Shown here: positions 9,047 to 17,829 of the stretch, one piece after another
Numbering within the stretch: the stretch's first letter is position 1
How the letters are laid out: each line of letters starts with the position of its first letter
The notes under the pieces: model-generated
Databases searched by the model: none
Told to the model about the DNA's origin: nothing
The model's input: only the letters and a program-made list of their open reading frames with translations
Translations under genes and position numbers: made by a program
Assembly: GCA_002842215.1 (NCBI GenBank)
Contig: PHCC01000002.1
Span: 1-64,000 of the forward strand
Source: Betaproteobacteria bacterium HGW-Betaproteobacteria-9
Lineage (GTDB): Bacteria; Pseudomonadota; Gammaproteobacteria; Burkholderiales; Burkholderiaceae_C
Reading direction: 5' to 3'
Length of the DNA: 64,000 bases

Positions 9047-9781
9047 TCAGGCTTTTTTCATGGGCAGGACCTTGCCGTCGCCACCCGCCGTCACGCGGGC
9101 ACCGGTGACGAAGTAGGCGTGCAGGTCGTGGGCAAAGCGGTTGAGCTGGTGGTTGATGCCCTTGTTGCCGCGCACCAGGACGTTGTAGCCCAGCACGGCC
9201 GGAATCGCGACCAGCAGGCCCATGGCGGTCATGATCAGCGCCTCGCCGATCGGGCCGGCAACCTGGTCGATGCTGACCTGGCCGGCCGCGCCGATGCTCA
9301 ACAGCGCGTGGTAGATGCCCCAGACGGTGCCAAACAGGCCCACGAAGGGTGCGGTGGAGGCGATGGAGGCGAGCACCGTGAGGCCGCTCTGCGCGCGCGC
9401 GGTGGCGTCGTCCAGGCTGCGGCGCAGGCAGCGTTCGACCCAGTCGCTCACGTCAAGCGTGTCGTGCAGTTGTGGGCCGGGCCGGCCGTCCTTGTGCAGC
9501 ACGTGGCGAGCCGCTTCGCGGCCTTCGTTGGCCAGTGCGCGGAACGGGTTGCCGTCCTGAGCGCCGAGCTTGTCCAGACCTTCGGCGAAGTCGGCGCTGT
9601 GCCAGAACCCTTCACAGGCCTTGGCCTGCTGGCGCTGGGCGCGCTGGTCGAGGTATTTCCACAGGATGATGATCCAGGTGGCGAGCGACATGACCAGCAG
9701 GACGAGGGCGACGGTGCGGGTGACGGCGTCGCCCTGGAGCCAGACGTGGGCCAGACCGGATGAGACGTTTTGCGGTTCCAT
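9047..9781 (-). CDS. exbB: MotA/TolQ/ExbB proton channel protein ExbB
   Basis: The 244-residue protein has three membrane segments: one near the N-terminus (TRTVALVLLVMSLATWIII) and two around 130-200. The family signature FVGLFGTVWGIYHAL and PIGEALIMTAMGLLVAIPAV are present. It forms the pentameric inner-membrane channel with ExbD. The gene sits 51 bases after tonB and 18 bases before exbD, so the motor is encoded as one unit. Confidence 0.95.
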   Translation of the reverse strand: MEPQNVSSGLAHVWLQGDAVTRTVALVLLVMSLATWIIILWKYLDQRAQRQQAKACEGFWHSADFAEGLDKLGAQDGNPFRALANEGREAARHVLHKDGRPGPQLHDTLDVSDWVERCLRRSLDDATARAQSGLTVLASIASTAPFVGLFGTVWGIYHALLSIGAAGQVSIDQVAGPIGEALIMTAMGLLVAIPAVLGYNVLVRGNKGINHQLNRFAHDLHAYFVTGARVTAGGDGKVLPMKKA

Positions 9782-9832
9782 GGGTGAGAAAACTCCAGTG
9801 AGATCGGATTCGGTGAGGGTGCGCGTGGCGCT

Positions 9833-10552
9833 TTATTCGAGGACGAAGTTGATGGGGATGTTGAACCACATTGCTTCTGGAACGCCTGCGCGTTTGCCGG
9901 GGATGTAGCGCCACTTCAACACCGTCTGCAAGGCGGTCTGGTCGAGGCGTTCATAGCCGCTGGAAGTCCTGATTTCGGCCTTGCTCGCCGCGCCATTGAC
10001 TTCAATGAAGGCACGCACGATCACCTTGCCTTGTTCACCCAGGCGCTTGGACAGCGGCGGGTAGGGCGGTGGTGCGTTGTTGAGGTAGTCGGCGCTGCTG
10101 GAGGGCAGTTCGATCTTGGGCGGCGCTGGTGGCGCGGGCTCGGCAACCACCATGGGTGTCTGTGGCGGCGGTGCGGGTGACTGAGTTTCGGTGGTGCCCG
10201 TCGCGGCCGTGGGGGAAGGGGTCGGGTCGGCAATGGCCACCGGTTGCGGAGTTGGCCGGGGTGCTGGCGGGATGACCCTCTTGGGGACGGGCACGGGTTG
10301 GGGCTTCGGTGGTGGCGGCGTGGGCGTCACCTGGGGTTGGGGCAGTTCGATGAATTCGGCCATCACCTGCACGGGCACCACGAGCTCCACCGCCCGGCGC
10401 AGCAGGCCGGTTTGCAGGGCCCACAGGCCCAGTACATGAAAGCCGACCACGGCGATCACGATGAACAGGCGGCGGTCCATGCGGGGTGTCGGAGTGGGAG
10501 CCTGCGGGGCTCCTGAAAGGGGTAGCGCGAGGCTCGCGCTGGCGGAAGACAT
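9833..10552 (-). CDS. tonB: energy transducer TonB
   Basis: The 239-residue protein has a membrane anchor at about 28-49, a Pro-rich spacer at 70-140 (repeated PQP, PKP and TPPPPKP units) and a TonB C-terminal domain from about 155. That domain carries YPPLSKRLGEQGKV, IEVNGAASKAEI and the final LKWRYIPGKRAGVP. TonB transmits the ExbBD proton-motive energy to outer-membrane receptors such as the siderophore receptor at 12704-15034. It is the first large gene behind the Fur-box promoter at 10716-10740. Confidence 0.95.
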   Translation of the reverse strand: MSSASASLALPLSGAPQAPTPTPRMDRRLFIVIAVVGFHVLGLWALQTGLLRRAVELVVPVQVMAEFIELPQPQVTPTPPPPKPQPVPVPKRVIPPAPRPTPQPVAIADPTPSPTAATGTTETQSPAPPPQTPMVVAEPAPPAPPKIELPSSSADYLNNAPPPYPPLSKRLGEQGKVIVRAFIEVNGAASKAEIRTSSGYERLDQTALQTVLKWRYIPGKRAGVPEAMWFNIPINFVLE

Positions 10553-10598
10553 AGTGTAGGTGGACGCGACGTACGGTTGGAATGGGCGGTTCGCGGAT

Positions 10599-10676
10599 TC
10601 AGGGGTGAAGCACCCACCACGCGGCGGCCAGAATCAGGATCAGGCTGCCGCCCAGAATGAAAACACTGCCGGTCAT
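10599..10676 (-). CDS. 25-residue single-helix membrane peptide ahead of tonB
   Basis: A 26-codon frame starts MTGSVFILGG and ends AAAWWVLHP. Almost the whole chain after residue 4 is a hydrophobic helix (LILILAAAWW), long enough to cross the membrane once. A GAAAGGGG ribosome binding site sits about seven bases before the ATG, and the frame lies between the Fur-box promoter and tonB. No family is recognised. It could be a real small membrane protein co-regulated with the TonB system, or a leader peptide; codon number is too small for statistics. Confidence 0.55.
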   Translation of the reverse strand: MTGSVFILGGSLILILAAAWWVLHP

Positions 10677-10715
10677 GGTGAGCCCCTTTCAGTCTGCGGT
10701 TGAAGACAGTGCTTC

Positions 10716-10740
10716 AGTATAAATGCGAATTCCTCGCATT
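10716..10740 (-). promoter_or_regulatory. Fur-box-like operator and promoter of the tonB operon
   Basis: AATGCGAATTCCTCGCATT at 10722-10740 is an inverted repeat with seven perfect pairs. It fits the 9-1-9 Fur box, matching AATGAGAATGATTCTCATT at about 14 of 19 positions. A -10 hexamer TATACT (minus strand, 10716-10721) lies directly beside it, so bound Fur would block the promoter. The first start codon is 40 bases downstream. Confidence 0.7.
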
Positions 10741-10785
10741 CGCGATAAATATCAAAAATTACCGAAATAAGTGGACGTCCCTTGT

Positions 10786-11913
10786 TCAGCCGGACTGGCG
10801 GGACCACAACGCCTCGCTGGCCTCGTCGAGCGTCCGGCAACCGCTCAGCGCCATGGCGATTTCCAGTTCGTCACGCAGCAGGCGGATGACGTGCGCCACG
10901 CCGGTGGCACCCGCGTTCGCCAGCCCGTGGATGACCGGTCGGCCGACCAGCACCGCGCTGGCGCCCAGCGCGATGGCCTTGAGCACGTCGGTGCCGCGCC
11001 GGATGCCACCGTCCACCAGCACGGGCAGTGCATCGCCGACCGCCTGCGCGATGGCGGGCAGCAGGGTGGCGGTGGCGGGCAGGGTGTCTAGCGTGCGGCC
11101 GCCGTGGTTGGAGACGATCAGACCGGCTGCGCCACAGGCCAGTGCCTGCCGCGCATCGGCTGGGTGGGTGATGCCTTTGAGCAGGACGGGCAGACGCGTC
11201 AGCGCGCGCAACCAGACCACATCGTCCCAGGTGGGGGCGTGGGTCAACAGGTCATCGAAAAGAGGACTTTGATCAGGCCGCAATGCTGCAGGCGCGGGCG
11301 GCTGCAGGCCTTGCAGGTTGACGGCAGAGATGCCCGGCGGCAGCGTGAAGCCGGCGCGCCGTTCGCGGTCCCGTGCCCCGTTCACCGGCGCATCGATCGT
11401 GAGCACCAGGGCTTCATAGCCCGCCGCTTCGGCGCGCTGCACCAGCGCCCGGGTGAAGCTCCGGTCGGCTTGCAGGTAGAGCTGAAACCACAGCGGGCCG
11501 CGAGCGGCTTCGCCCAGCACCACCTGGGCAACCTCTTCCAGCGGTGTGCTGGCCTGGGTGCTCAGCACCAGGCCAGCGCCCAGCACGGCCGCCGCCAGCG
11601 CCGTGGCCTGTTCACCGTGAGGGTGCGCGAGGCGCTGGTAGGCCATGGGCGCGACCAGGATCGGATGGGCCAGCGTGCGGCCGAGCAATTCGACCCGCGT
11701 GTGTCCACCGGCCACCGGCCGCAAAACGCGTGGCAACAGCGGGATGCGCTGCCAGGCCAGGACGTTCTCGCGCAGGGTGATCTCGTCGGCTGCGCCACCG
11801 TCGAAATAGGCCTGCGCATTCGCATCGAGCACACCGCTGGCAAAGGCTTCATGGTCGGCCAGGCTGACCAGGCCTTCGGGTAGCTGGGAGCGAGGTGGAT
11901 GGGCTTGCGTCAT
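10786..11913 (-). CDS. FMN-dependent alpha-hydroxy-acid oxidase/dehydrogenase
   Basis: The 375-residue protein belongs to the lactate/glycolate oxidase family, which oxidises L-2-hydroxy acids to 2-oxo acids with FMN. Visible features are [12 protein letters not shown], the FMN-contacting [12 protein letters not shown], the lysine in [11 protein letters not shown], and the catalytic His270 in SNHGGRTLD. The phosphate-binding [14 protein letters not shown] follows. Its start overlaps the stop of the PiuC-like gene by four bases, so the two are translationally coupled. That coupling is the only clue to a link with iron metabolism; the substrate is not known. Confidence 0.88.
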   Translation of the reverse strand: MTQAHPPRSQLPEGLVSLADHEAFASGVLDANAQAYFDGGAADEITLRENVLAWQRIPLLPRVLRPVAGGHTRVELLGRTLAHPILVAPMAYQRLAHPHGEQATALAAAVLGAGLVLSTQASTPLEEVAQVVLGEAARGPLWFQLYLQADRSFTRALVQRAEAAGYEALVLTIDAPVNGARDRERRAGFTLPPGISAVNLQGLQPPAPAALRPDQSPLFDDLLTHAPTWDDVVWLRALTRLPVLLKGITHPADARQALACGAAGLIVSNHGGRTLDTLPATATLLPAIAQAVGDALPVLVDGGIRRGTDVLKAIALGASAVLVGRPVIHGLANAGATGVAHVIRLLRDELEIAMALSGCRTLDEASEALWSRQSG

Positions 11914-12602
11914 GTCTCAGACCACATGCGCAGCAGGTTGTGGTACGTGCCGGTGAGTCCCGTGGTCTCGTTGGTTTCGCCGTGTTGCTGGCGCAACGCA
12001 AGAATGTTCATGTCGAGTTCGTAGAGCAGGCGACGCTGTTCGTCGCTGCGCACCATGCTCTGCACCCAGAGGAAGCAGGCGACACGGTGCCCACGCGTGA
12101 CGGGGGTCACCTGGTGCAGGCTGGTGCCGGGGTAAAGCACGGCGTGGCCGGCGGGCAGCTTCACGCCCCGGGTGCCGTAGGTGTCGCTCACGGTGAGCTC
12201 GCCGCCGTCGTACTCGTCGGGGTCGTTCAGGAACACGGTACAGGAGACATCGGTGCGCACGTATTCGGTCTGTCCGGCGTCGTTGACCTTGAGCCGGATC
12301 GCGTTGTCGATGTGGTTGCCGTAGGTGTTGGCCTCGCCGCCGTAGCGGTTGATGCGGGGCGTGAAGATGCGCAGCGGCAGCGCGGCACTGAAGAACAGGG
12401 GCGAGCGGTTAAGTCCGTTCAGCACCAGGGTCCGGATCGCTTGTGCGGCTTCGCTGTCGTGCGGCAACTGCTGGTTGTTCTTGACGGTGCGCGCCTGGGG
12501 CCCCGCGCTTTCCCGGCCGTCGGTCCATGGTGCATCGATGAGCAGCTTGCGCGCCCGTGCCAGGTCTTCGGATGACAGGATGTCGGGTAGGGTGAGCAGC
12601 AT
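11910..12602 (-). CDS. piuC: Fe(II)/2-oxoglutarate-dependent hydroxylase, PiuC/YbiX family
   Basis: The 230-residue protein shows the iron-binding triad His97-x-Asp99 (YGNHIDNAI) and His163 (GTSLHQV) of the PKHD-type hydroxylases. It also has the family stretch [13 protein letters not shown]. PiuC proteins are iron-repressed partners of TonB-dependent siderophore receptors; their substrate is unsettled. It lies 101 bases downstream of the receptor gene on the same strand and overlaps the next gene by ATGA. The context of receptor, hydroxylase and oxidase supports a siderophore-related role. Confidence 0.9.
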   Translation of the reverse strand: MLLTLPDILSSEDLARARKLLIDAPWTDGRESAGPQARTVKNNQQLPHDSEAAQAIRTLVLNGLNRSPLFFSAALPLRIFTPRINRYGGEANTYGNHIDNAIRLKVNDAGQTEYVRTDVSCTVFLNDPDEYDGGELTVSDTYGTRGVKLPAGHAVLYPGTSLHQVTPVTRGHRVACFLWVQSMVRSDEQRRLLYELDMNILALRQQHGETNETTGLTGTYHNLLRMWSET

Positions 12603-12643
12603 CGTGGGGCTCCGTCTTTTTAATGGGTTGTCATCAATGGAAA

Positions 12644-12673
12644 GGCCGTCCCCGCGCCACTGCGAGGACGGCC
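12644..12673 (-). terminator. hairpin after the siderophore receptor gene
   Basis: Arms GGCCGTCC and GGACGGCC with a 14-base loop, followed on the minus strand by only three T residues. It may reduce rather than stop read-through into the piuC pair. Confidence 0.45.
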
Positions 12674-12703
12674 CGAGTGCCGTCTAGCGAAAGCGGTTGA
12701 CGA

Positions 12704-15034
12704 TCAGAACTTCAGGCTGGCGGTCACCTGCAGCGTGCGGCCCGCACCGGGGATGTAGTGCCCCGGATACAGCTGGTCGGCGTAGAGTTTGTCGGCGATG
12801 TTGGACAGGTTGGCCTTGAGCGTCAGGCGGTCGAAGTCAAACTTGTACTCGGCCATCAAGTCGGCGGTGACGTAGGACGGCACCGTCCATTCGACACGGG
12901 TCGGCGACTGTTTGCCACGGAAGTTCAGGCCGGCGCCCAGGCGCAGCTTGGGTGTGAACTGGTAGGTGGTCCACACGGTTCCACTGTGCTCGGGGGTGAG
13001 CGAAGGGCGGTCGCCCGGGCGCTCGCCAGCCGCACCTTGGGCGCACTGGCCGGTGGATGGGCAGGGCGCGGCCCGGTCCACCCTGGCGACCGGCAGCCAC
13101 ATGTAGGAGCCGAAGACTTCCCACTTGGACGTCAGGCGACCCACGGCATCGACCTCAAAACCCGCCACGTGGCGTTCGCCCGACAGCGTCACGACCGGGC
13201 GATCCGGATCGGTGTTGCGCTCGTTGTATTTGGTCGAGCGGAACACCGCGAGTCGCGTGGAGAAGCGCTTGTCAGCCGAGTCCAGCTTGGCGCCGAGTTC
13301 GATGTTGCGGCTTTTTTCCGGCGGGGTGTCGACGTTGCTGGCGCCCAGCGAGTAGGCGTCGCCCGAGGTGTTGAAAGACTGGCCGATCGAGAAGTGGTAC
13401 GACTGCTGCGGTGTGGGCTGGAACAGCACACCAGCGCGCGGGCTCCATTCCGACACCTCCATGCGGTAGCTCTCGGCGCTCAGCGGGCCGGCGGCGTTTT
13501 GCGGCAGGCTGAAGCTGTCGTAGTCACCCGTCAGGTTGTCGTAGCGCAGACCGGCCACCACTTTCCACGCGGGTGCGATTTGCGCCGTGTCTTGCACATA
13601 GGCACCCCAGCCTTGCGCGGTGTACTGGTTGTTCACGCGCAGCACGCGGGACGATTCGTCGACCCAGGCGCCGTCGTTCGGTGTTCCGATCAGCGTGGTG
13701 GGCTTGCTGATGTCAACGCCACCCTGCGCGCTGGAGCGTGCGGCGTAGACGGTGCGTTCTTCGCGCGAGAAGTCCACGCCGGCCAGAAAGTCGTGCTTCA
13801 TCCCCAGCGCCTCGAACTTGCCCGAGTAGTCGCTCTGGAACTGGGCCGTGTCCATGTCCTGAATCTTCAGGTGGTTGCCACGGGTCAGCTGGGTGTTCGG
13901 GCCGAAGGTCTCCAGCGAGTGGGAGCTGGGGCATTGCGGGTTCGTCACGGCGCCGGTCTGCTGGTTCACGCCGCGCGTGCACAGGCGGATGGCGCCGGAG
14001 CGCTGGTCACGCTCGAACTGGCCCACGCGGATCTGGGTCTTGAGTTCGCTGTCGCGGCTGAAGCGGTGGGTGTGCGAGCCGCCAATGAGGGTGGCGCTGC
14101 TGTCGTTGTAGTCGCTCGCAGCACCGTAGTAGGTTTCGGGGTCAAGCGGCAGCAACACGCGGTCGCTGGAGCCGGTGGTGGGTGCGATGTACGGTATGCC
14201 GTAGTTGATGCCGTTGTTGTTGTCCAAGTGGTACAGGTTGACCTGGAATTCGTTGCGCTCGCCAATGCCGTTGCGGTAGGCCAGCGCGGCACCGCGTTTG
14301 TCGAGGCTGGCACCGCTGCCGTTGTTGTCGGCCTTGGTGGTCATGGCGTTGATGCGCAGCGCGGCGCTTTCGCCGGTCTGGATGTTGAAGTCGCCGGTGG
14401 CGCGTACGTACTTGTGGTTGCCCAGCGTGAGGTCCACTTGGTGTTCGTCGATCAGGCGCGGCGTCTTGCTGACCTGGTTGACGGCGCCACCGGTGGATCC
14501 GCGACCGAACATCATGGACGCCGAACCGCGCAGCACCTCCAGGCGGTCCAGGTTGAAGGTGTCGCGGTCGTAGATGGCCGGGTCGCGCATGCCGTCGATG
14601 AACAGGTCACCGGTCGCCTGCAGGGCGAAACCGCGCAGGCGGATGTCTTCTTCGCCGCCTTCGGCCGCCAGGAAGGTGATGCCGGCGGTGTTTTTCAGGG
14701 CCTCCTTGACGGTGTCGAGGTTGCGGTCGTCGATCAGTTTTTCCGTGACCACGGTGACCGACTGGGGGATGTCGCGCAGTTGCTGCTGGCCTTTGCCAAT
14801 GCGGGTTTCGGTGGCGCGCAGCGCGTCTTTGCCTTCCGGCGCTTCGGCCTGTTCGCGCACCACCACCGTGGGCAAGGTCTTTTCGGCGGCGGCTGGCGCG
14901 GTCTGGGCCATGGCGTTCAGAGAGCCGGCCAGCAGCATGGCGCCCAGCGGCAGCATCACGCCGGAGTTTGCAGAGGAGGATGAACGGGGCAGGGCGCGCT
15001 GGGCGTGGCGCAGGGTCTTTTTGCGTTGTGACAT
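12704..15034 (-). CDS. TonB-dependent siderophore receptor (Fiu/catecholate type)
   Basis: The 776-residue outer-membrane receptor has a basic, somewhat long N-terminus with the secretion signal ending LNAMAQ. A TonB-box-like segment (TLPTVVV) near 52 follows. The plug domain contains RDIPQSVTVVTEKLIDDR, IRLRGF and DRLEVLRGSASMMFGRGSTGG. The beta-barrel ends in the required aromatic residue (TASLKF). The plug is closest to the Fiu/CatB-like ferric-catecholate group, though substrate prediction from sequence is weak. A Fur-box promoter lies 68 bases upstream, and piuC follows on the same strand. Confidence 0.95.
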   Translation of the reverse strand: MSQRKKTLRHAQRALPRSSSSANSGVMLPLGAMLLAGSLNAMAQTAPAAAEKTLPTVVVREQAEAPEGKDALRATETRIGKGQQQLRDIPQSVTVVTEKLIDDRNLDTVKEALKNTAGITFLAAEGGEEDIRLRGFALQATGDLFIDGMRDPAIYDRDTFNLDRLEVLRGSASMMFGRGSTGGAVNQVSKTPRLIDEHQVDLTLGNHKYVRATGDFNIQTGESAALRINAMTTKADNNGSGASLDKRGAALAYRNGIGERNEFQVNLYHLDNNNGINYGIPYIAPTTGSSDRVLLPLDPETYYGAASDYNDSSATLIGGSHTHRFSRDSELKTQIRVGQFERDQRSGAIRLCTRGVNQQTGAVTNPQCPSSHSLETFGPNTQLTRGNHLKIQDMDTAQFQSDYSGKFEALGMKHDFLAGVDFSREERTVYAARSSAQGGVDISKPTTLIGTPNDGAWVDESSRVLRVNNQYTAQGWGAYVQDTAQIAPAWKVVAGLRYDNLTGDYDSFSLPQNAAGPLSAESYRMEVSEWSPRAGVLFQPTPQQSYHFSIGQSFNTSGDAYSLGASNVDTPPEKSRNIELGAKLDSADKRFSTRLAVFRSTKYNERNTDPDRPVVTLSGERHVAGFEVDAVGRLTSKWEVFGSYMWLPVARVDRAAPCPSTGQCAQGAAGERPGDRPSLTPEHSGTVWTTYQFTPKLRLGAGLNFRGKQSPTRVEWTVPSYVTADLMAEYKFDFDRLTLKANLSNIADKLYADQLYPGHYIPGAGRTLQVTASLKF

Positions 15035-15101
15035 GGAAGCGGTGGTCGAACGGGTTGTCGGCTGGCTTCAACGCACTGCGCTGTGGCTGGCTGGAAGCAC
15101 C

Positions 15102-15131
15102 ATCGTATTGCAAACGCGAACGATTCGCAAT
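15102..15131 (-). promoter_or_regulatory. Fur-box-like operator and promoter of the siderophore receptor gene
   Basis: On the minus strand TTGCGA (15125-15130) and TACGAT (15102-15107) are 17 bases apart and form a plausible -35/-10 pair. The overlapping ATTGCGAATCGTTCGCGTT (15113-15131) matches the Fur box at about 13 of 19 positions. It shares the TGCGAAT core with the site before tonB. Confidence 0.65.
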
Positions 15132-15294
15132 AAATTCAATAAAGATGGGCGCCTGAATCCGGTTTTTGTAGCACTGGCCCAACATCGGATGGAGCCGCCC
15201 GGTCGCCACCGCTTGTGGGTGTGTGGGCGACGCGGTCATGCTGCTGCGCAACAAAAGCTATCGATCCAATGTAAACTATCAATGCGACTTAATG

Positions 15295-15309
15295 ATAGTT
15301 GTCGTCTAT
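15295..15309 (+). promoter_or_regulatory. OxyR-like half site before ahpC
   Basis: ATAG-N7-CTAT matches the OxyR half-operator exactly in its fixed positions. A second exact half is not found at the expected 22-base phase, but CTATCA (15276-15281) pairs with TGATAG (15293-15298). The site is 70 bases before the ahpC start. Confidence 0.5.
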
Positions 15310-15378
15310 GATTCAACCCATCGCGATACCCGTCGCGTCCTGATCACCGTTTCTTTCAACCTCAACTTAGGAATCACC

Positions 15379-15942
15379 ATGTCCCTGATCAATACCCAAG
15401 TCCAGCCCTTCAAGACCCAGGCCTTCCACAACGGCAAGTTCATCGAAGTCTCCGACGAAAGCCTGAAGGGCAAGTGGTCCGTGCTGATCTTCATGCCGGC
15501 CGCCTTCACCTTCAACTGCCCGACCGAAGTGGAAGACGCCGCCGACAATTACGCCGAGTTCCAGAAGGCAGGCGCCGAGGTGTACATCGTCACGACCGAC
15601 ACGCACTTTTCGCACAAGGTGTGGCACGAGACCAGCCCTGCCGTGGGCAAGGCCCAGTTCCCCCTGGTCGGCGACCCGACCCACACCCTGACCAACGCGT
15701 TCGGCGTGCACATCCCCGAAGAAGGCCTGGCCCTGCGCGGCACGTTCGTGATCAATCCCGACGGCATCATCAAGACCGCCGAGATCCACTCCAACGAAAT
15801 CGCCCGCGACGTCAAGGAAACCCTGCGCAAGCTGAAGGCTGCCCAGTACACCGCAGCCAACCCCGGCCAGGTGTGCCCGGCCAAGTGGAACGAAGGCGCC
15901 AAGACGATCGCTCCTTCGCTGGAACTCGTCGGGAAGATCTGA
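15379..15942 (+). CDS. ahpC: alkyl hydroperoxide reductase subunit C
   Basis: This is a typical 187-residue 2-Cys peroxiredoxin that reduces hydrogen peroxide and organic hydroperoxides. The peroxidatic Cys47 lies in FTFNCPTEVED and the resolving cysteine (about 166) in GQVCPAKWNEGA. AGGA lies eight bases before the start MSLINTQVQP. The gene is followed by a hairpin repeat and then ahpF, its reductase. An OxyR-like site upstream suggests peroxide control. Confidence 0.97.
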   Translation: MSLINTQVQPFKTQAFHNGKFIEVSDESLKGKWSVLIFMPAAFTFNCPTEVEDAADNYAEFQKAGAEVYIVTTDTHFSHKVWHETSPAVGKAQFPLVGDPTHTLTNAFGVHIPEEGLALRGTFVINPDGIIKTAEIHSNEIARDVKETLRKLKAAQYTAANPGQVCPAKWNEGAKTIAPSLELVGKI

Positions 15943-16032
15943 CCACCCCCGCGACGCGTCCTGCGGCGCGTCACCCCCTCAAGGGGGCAATGCGAGCGGC
16001 CCGGCGGAGCCGGTTCCGCCGCATTCTGGGTT
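15941..16032 (+). repeat. three-hairpin intergenic repeat, copy 2
   Basis: It begins at the ahpC stop. Hairpins are GCGACGCG/CGGCGCGT and CCCCCTCAAGGGGG, then a long stem with outer arms AATGCG (15989-15994) and CGCATT (16020-16025) around CCGGC (16001-16005) and GCCGG (16009-16013). It sits between ahpC and ahpF and may attenuate transcription of ahpF relative to ahpC. Confidence 0.75.
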
Positions 16033-16148
16033 GACTGCCCTTCGTTCCTCTCCCGTTTTTTCTGGCAGTACCGCTGCCTCATGGGCTTGCTTGCAGGCTC
16101 ATGCACCAGCGGCCTTCCGCACCTCATCTTTCCTTTAAGGAGTCCACC

Positions 16149-17738
16149 ATGCTTGACGCCACCCTCAAATCCCAGCTCCAGACCTACCTCGGCATGCTGC
16201 GCCAGCCGATCACGCTGATCGCTTCGCTGGACGACAGTGCCACCGGCACCGAGATGCGCAGCCTGCTGGACGACATCGTTTCGCTGTCCGAAAAGGTCAC
16301 GCTGGACACGTCGGGCGACGATGCGCGCAAGCCGTCGTTTGTGGTGGCGCGTGAGGGCGAAACCCAGGGTGTGCGTTTTGCCGGTCTGCCATTGGGCCAC
16401 GAGTTCACGTCGCTGGTGCTGGCGCTGCTGTGGACTGGCGGTCACCCGCCCAAGGTCGAGGCCGAGGTGATCGATTCCATCAAAGCCTTGGACGGTGACT
16501 TCAGTTTCGAGGTCTACATGTCCCTGACCTGCCACAACTGCCCGGATGTGGTGCAGGCGCTGTCGCTGATGGCTATCTTCAACCCCAGGGTCAAGACCGT
16601 GGTGATCGAAGGCGGCGCGTTCCAGCAGGAAGTATCCGAGCGCGAGATCATGGCCGTGCCCATGGTGTTCCTGAACGGCAAGGTTTTTGGTTCCGGCCGC
16701 ATGACGGTGGAAGAAATCGTGGCCAAGCTGGACACCAACTCGGGTGACCGCGAAGCCGCCAAGCTCAATGCCAAGGATCCGTTCGACGTGCTGATCGTTG
16801 GCGGGGGCCCGGCCGGCGCGGCAGCGGCCGTGTACGCCGCCCGCAAGGGCATCCGCGTGGGTGTGGCGGCCGAGCGTTTCGGTGGCCAGGTCAACGACAC
16901 CATGGCGATCGAGAACTACATCTCTGTGCTGGAGACCGACGGCCCCAAGTTCGCCGCCGCGCTCGAAGCCCAGGTGCGCCACTACGAGGTGGACATCATG
17001 AACCTGCAGCGCGCCGACCGGATCATCCCTGCTGAAGAGCCGGGTGGCCTGGTGCAGGTGCAGATGGCCAACGGCGGCGTGCTCCAGGCGCGCAGCGTGA
17101 TCCTGTCCACCGGCGCGCGCTGGCGCAACGTCAACGTGCCCGGTGAGCAGGAATACAAGAACAAGGGCGTGGCCTACTGCCCGCATTGCGACGGCCCGCT
17201 GTTCAAGGGCAAGCGCACAGCGGTCATCGGCGGCGGCAACTCGGGTGTCGAAGCGGCCATCGACCTCGCCGGTATCGTGCAGCACGTGACCCTGGTCGAG
17301 TTTGCCGACCAGCTCAAGGCCGACGCGGTGCTGGTGAGCAAGCTGAAGAGCTTGCCCAATGTGAGCATCCATGTGAACGCGCAGACCACCGAAATCACCG
17401 GCGCCGACGGCAAGGTCAATGGCCTGAAATACAAGGACCGCGCCACGAACGAAGAACACCTGATGCCGCTGGAAGGCGTGTTCGTGCAGATCGGCCTGGT
17501 GCCCAACACCGAGTTCCTCAAGGGCACGGTCGAACTCAGCCGCTTCGGCGAGATCGTGGTGGACGCCAAGGGTCACACCAACGTGCCGGGCGTGTTTGCC
17601 GCCGGTGACTGCACCACCGTGCCCTACAAGCAGATCGTGATCGCCGCGGGCGAGGGTGCCAAGGCCGCGCTCAGCGCGTTCGACCACCTGATCCGCCAGC
17701 CGGTGGTGGCCGCTGCCTCCGAAGCCGTGACCGCCTGA
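16149..17738 (+). CDS. ahpF: alkyl hydroperoxide reductase subunit F
   Basis: The 529-residue flavoprotein passes electrons from NADH to AhpC. Its N-terminal double-thioredoxin domain carries the redox pair in [10 protein letters not shown] near 129-132. The FAD site [17 protein letters not shown], the active-site pair in [10 protein letters not shown] and the NADH site [15 protein letters not shown] follow, and the C-terminus has [21 protein letters not shown] lies eight bases before the ATG chosen here. It follows ahpC with the repeat element between them. Confidence 0.97.
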   Translation: MLDATLKSQLQTYLGMLRQPITLIASLDDSATGTEMRSLLDDIVSLSEKVTLDTSGDDARKPSFVVAREGETQGVRFAGLPLGHEFTSLVLALLWTGGHPPKVEAEVIDSIKALDGDFSFEVYMSLTCHNCPDVVQALSLMAIFNPRVKTVVIEGGAFQQEVSEREIMAVPMVFLNGKVFGSGRMTVEEIVAKLDTNSGDREAAKLNAKDPFDVLIVGGGPAGAAAAVYAARKGIRVGVAAERFGGQVNDTMAIENYISVLETDGPKFAAALEAQVRHYEVDIMNLQRADRIIPAEEPGGLVQVQMANGGVLQARSVILSTGARWRNVNVPGEQEYKNKGVAYCPHCDGPLFKGKRTAVIGGGNSGVEAAIDLAGIVQHVTLVEFADQLKADAVLVSKLKSLPNVSIHVNAQTTEITGADGKVNGLKYKDRATNEEHLMPLEGVFVQIGLVPNTEFLKGTVELSRFGEIVVDAKGHTNVPGVFAAGDCTTVPYKQIVIAAGEGAKAALSAFDHLIRQPVVAAASEAVTA

Positions 17739-17759
17739 ACGAACGTTAGCACTCAAAAC

Positions 17760-17793
17760 AAAAAAGCCACTGGGGCAACCCGGTGGCTTTTTT
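17760..17793. terminator. bidirectional terminator between ahpF and actP
   Basis: A-run, GCCAC, loop, GTGGC, T-run. The symmetry lets it serve both converging genes. Confidence 0.88.
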
Positions 17794-17829
17794 GTTGGGC
17801 GCGAACCGAGGTCCGCTTTTTTTCGTGGA

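Larger units (their letters stand above)
15035..15378. other. 344 bp intergenic region between divergent receptor and ahpC genes
   Basis: The left part holds the Fur-box promoter for the receptor (15102-15131, minus strand). The right part is AT-richer than its surroundings and holds the OxyR-like site for ahpC (15295-15309). No open frame with a ribosome binding site is seen between them. Confidence 0.7.

Noticed and set aside
12758..14983. A 741-codon open frame opposite the siderophore receptor
   Set aside because: No domain or ribosome binding site; the receptor on the other strand has signal, plug and barrel end.
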